A stretch of 6,750 bases of DNA from Akkermansiaceae bacterium UBA4145 (lineage in GTDB: Bacteria > Verrucomicrobiota > Verrucomicrobiia > Verrucomicrobiales > Akkermansiaceae): contig DFWB01000180.1 of NCBI GenBank assembly GCA_002380675.1, positions 3,453-10,202 on the forward strand, written 5' to 3'. Position numbers and translations under genes: made by a program. The notes under the pieces are model-generated. The model saw only the letters and a program-made list of their open reading frames with translations. It was not told the DNA's origin and made no database searches. Positions 6,524 to 6,750 of the stretch are shown one piece after another. Every line of letters begins with the position of its first letter. Positions within the stretch are counted from its first letter, which is position 1.

Positions 6524-6750
6524 ATCCTCTCCTTGCCGGTCCCTCTGCACTTGCGTCAGTCCTTTTTCTCATGAGCAGTGATCCGGGCCGATGGCCTGAC
6601 TGGCTTGCTGCCGTTCTAATAGCATGGGCGATGACCGCAACGGTTCTCTTGCTCTCCTCTCGCTCGTCTCATCAAAAAACGTGGATTGATTGCGATCGAG
6701 AGATTGATGGGCATGGTTCTTACCGCAATAGCCATTAAAATGATTCTGAC
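6523..6750 (+). pseudogene. MarC/YhgN-family membrane protein remnant (5'-truncated, frameshifted)
   Basis: MarC/YhgN proteins are inner-membrane proteins of about 200 residues with about six helices and no firmly known substrate. Here only the second half is recognisable. From 6523, one frame reads DPLLAGPSALASVLFLM and then WLAAVLIAWAMTATVLLLSS, matching the PLAIPLVAGP and LLLAWGGTFVILLQSS regions of E. coli YhgN (recalled). From about 6659 the match moves to the next frame: LARLIKKRG, then AIERLMGMVLTAIAIKMIL, matching LRLLGEKG and ALERLMGLILVMMATQMFL. The unshifted frame ends at TAA 6736-6738 and would give a 55-residue peptide from ATG 6571. The N-terminal half (about 115 residues) is absent: a stop at 6490 closes the frame upstream, and the C25-like gene occupies that DNA. 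The 3' end runs off the window within about ten residues of the expected terminus. Assembly or sequencing error is the main alternative. Confidence 0.75.

Noticed and set aside
6571..6738. Standalone 55-residue single-helix membrane protein starting at ATG 6571.
   Set aside because: MarC similarity begins upstream of this ATG and continues in another frame beyond the frameshift, so the peptide is better explained as part of a decayed marC.

Overview
The window looks like a chromosomal segment from a marine-type or free-living Verrucomicrobiota bacterium. I infer this from the first protein: a secreted product with a lamin-tail-like domain, calcium-binding Asp-rich repeats, and a C-terminal 'PGRAYTVFRSNDLSNW...FFRVEV' module of the kind common in verrucomicrobial surface proteins. 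Weak or absent Shine-Dalgarno sequences and GTG starts agree with this but do not prove it. The DNA is moderately GC-rich and almost entirely coding.

Layout, left to right. 1-1002 (+) is the 3' end of a large secreted protein. 1060-3804 (+) is a full-length RapA/HepA-type SNF2 ATPase, the RNA polymerase recycling factor. 3877-4290 (+) is a small exported rhodanese, with a possible RNA hairpin in the gap before it. 4306-4698 (+) is a three-helix DUF3817 membrane protein. 4637-4972 (-) is a short TraR/DksA-type C4 zinc-finger protein whose 3' end overlaps the DUF3817 gene antisense by 62 nt. 5060-6523 (+) is an exported gingipain-like (peptidase C25) protein that appears to have lost both catalytic residues. 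6523-6750 (+) is the C-terminal half of a MarC/YhgN-family membrane protein, lacking its N-terminal half and carrying a frameshift, so it is read as a pseudogene remnant.

How the genes relate. rapA, the rhodanese gene and the DUF3817 gene are co-directional with gaps of 72 and 15 nt and could be one transcript, though no shared pathway is obvious. Two products, RapA and the DksA-like protein, belong to families that bind RNA polymerase. Two others, the C25-like protein and the first partial protein, are secreted. There is no CRISPR array, RNA gene, insertion sequence or recognisable defence or biosynthetic system. The points most worth a second look are the double catalytic-residue loss in the C25 homologue, the marC remnant starting exactly at the C25 stop codon, the antisense overlap at 4637-4698, and the hairpin at 3831-3865.
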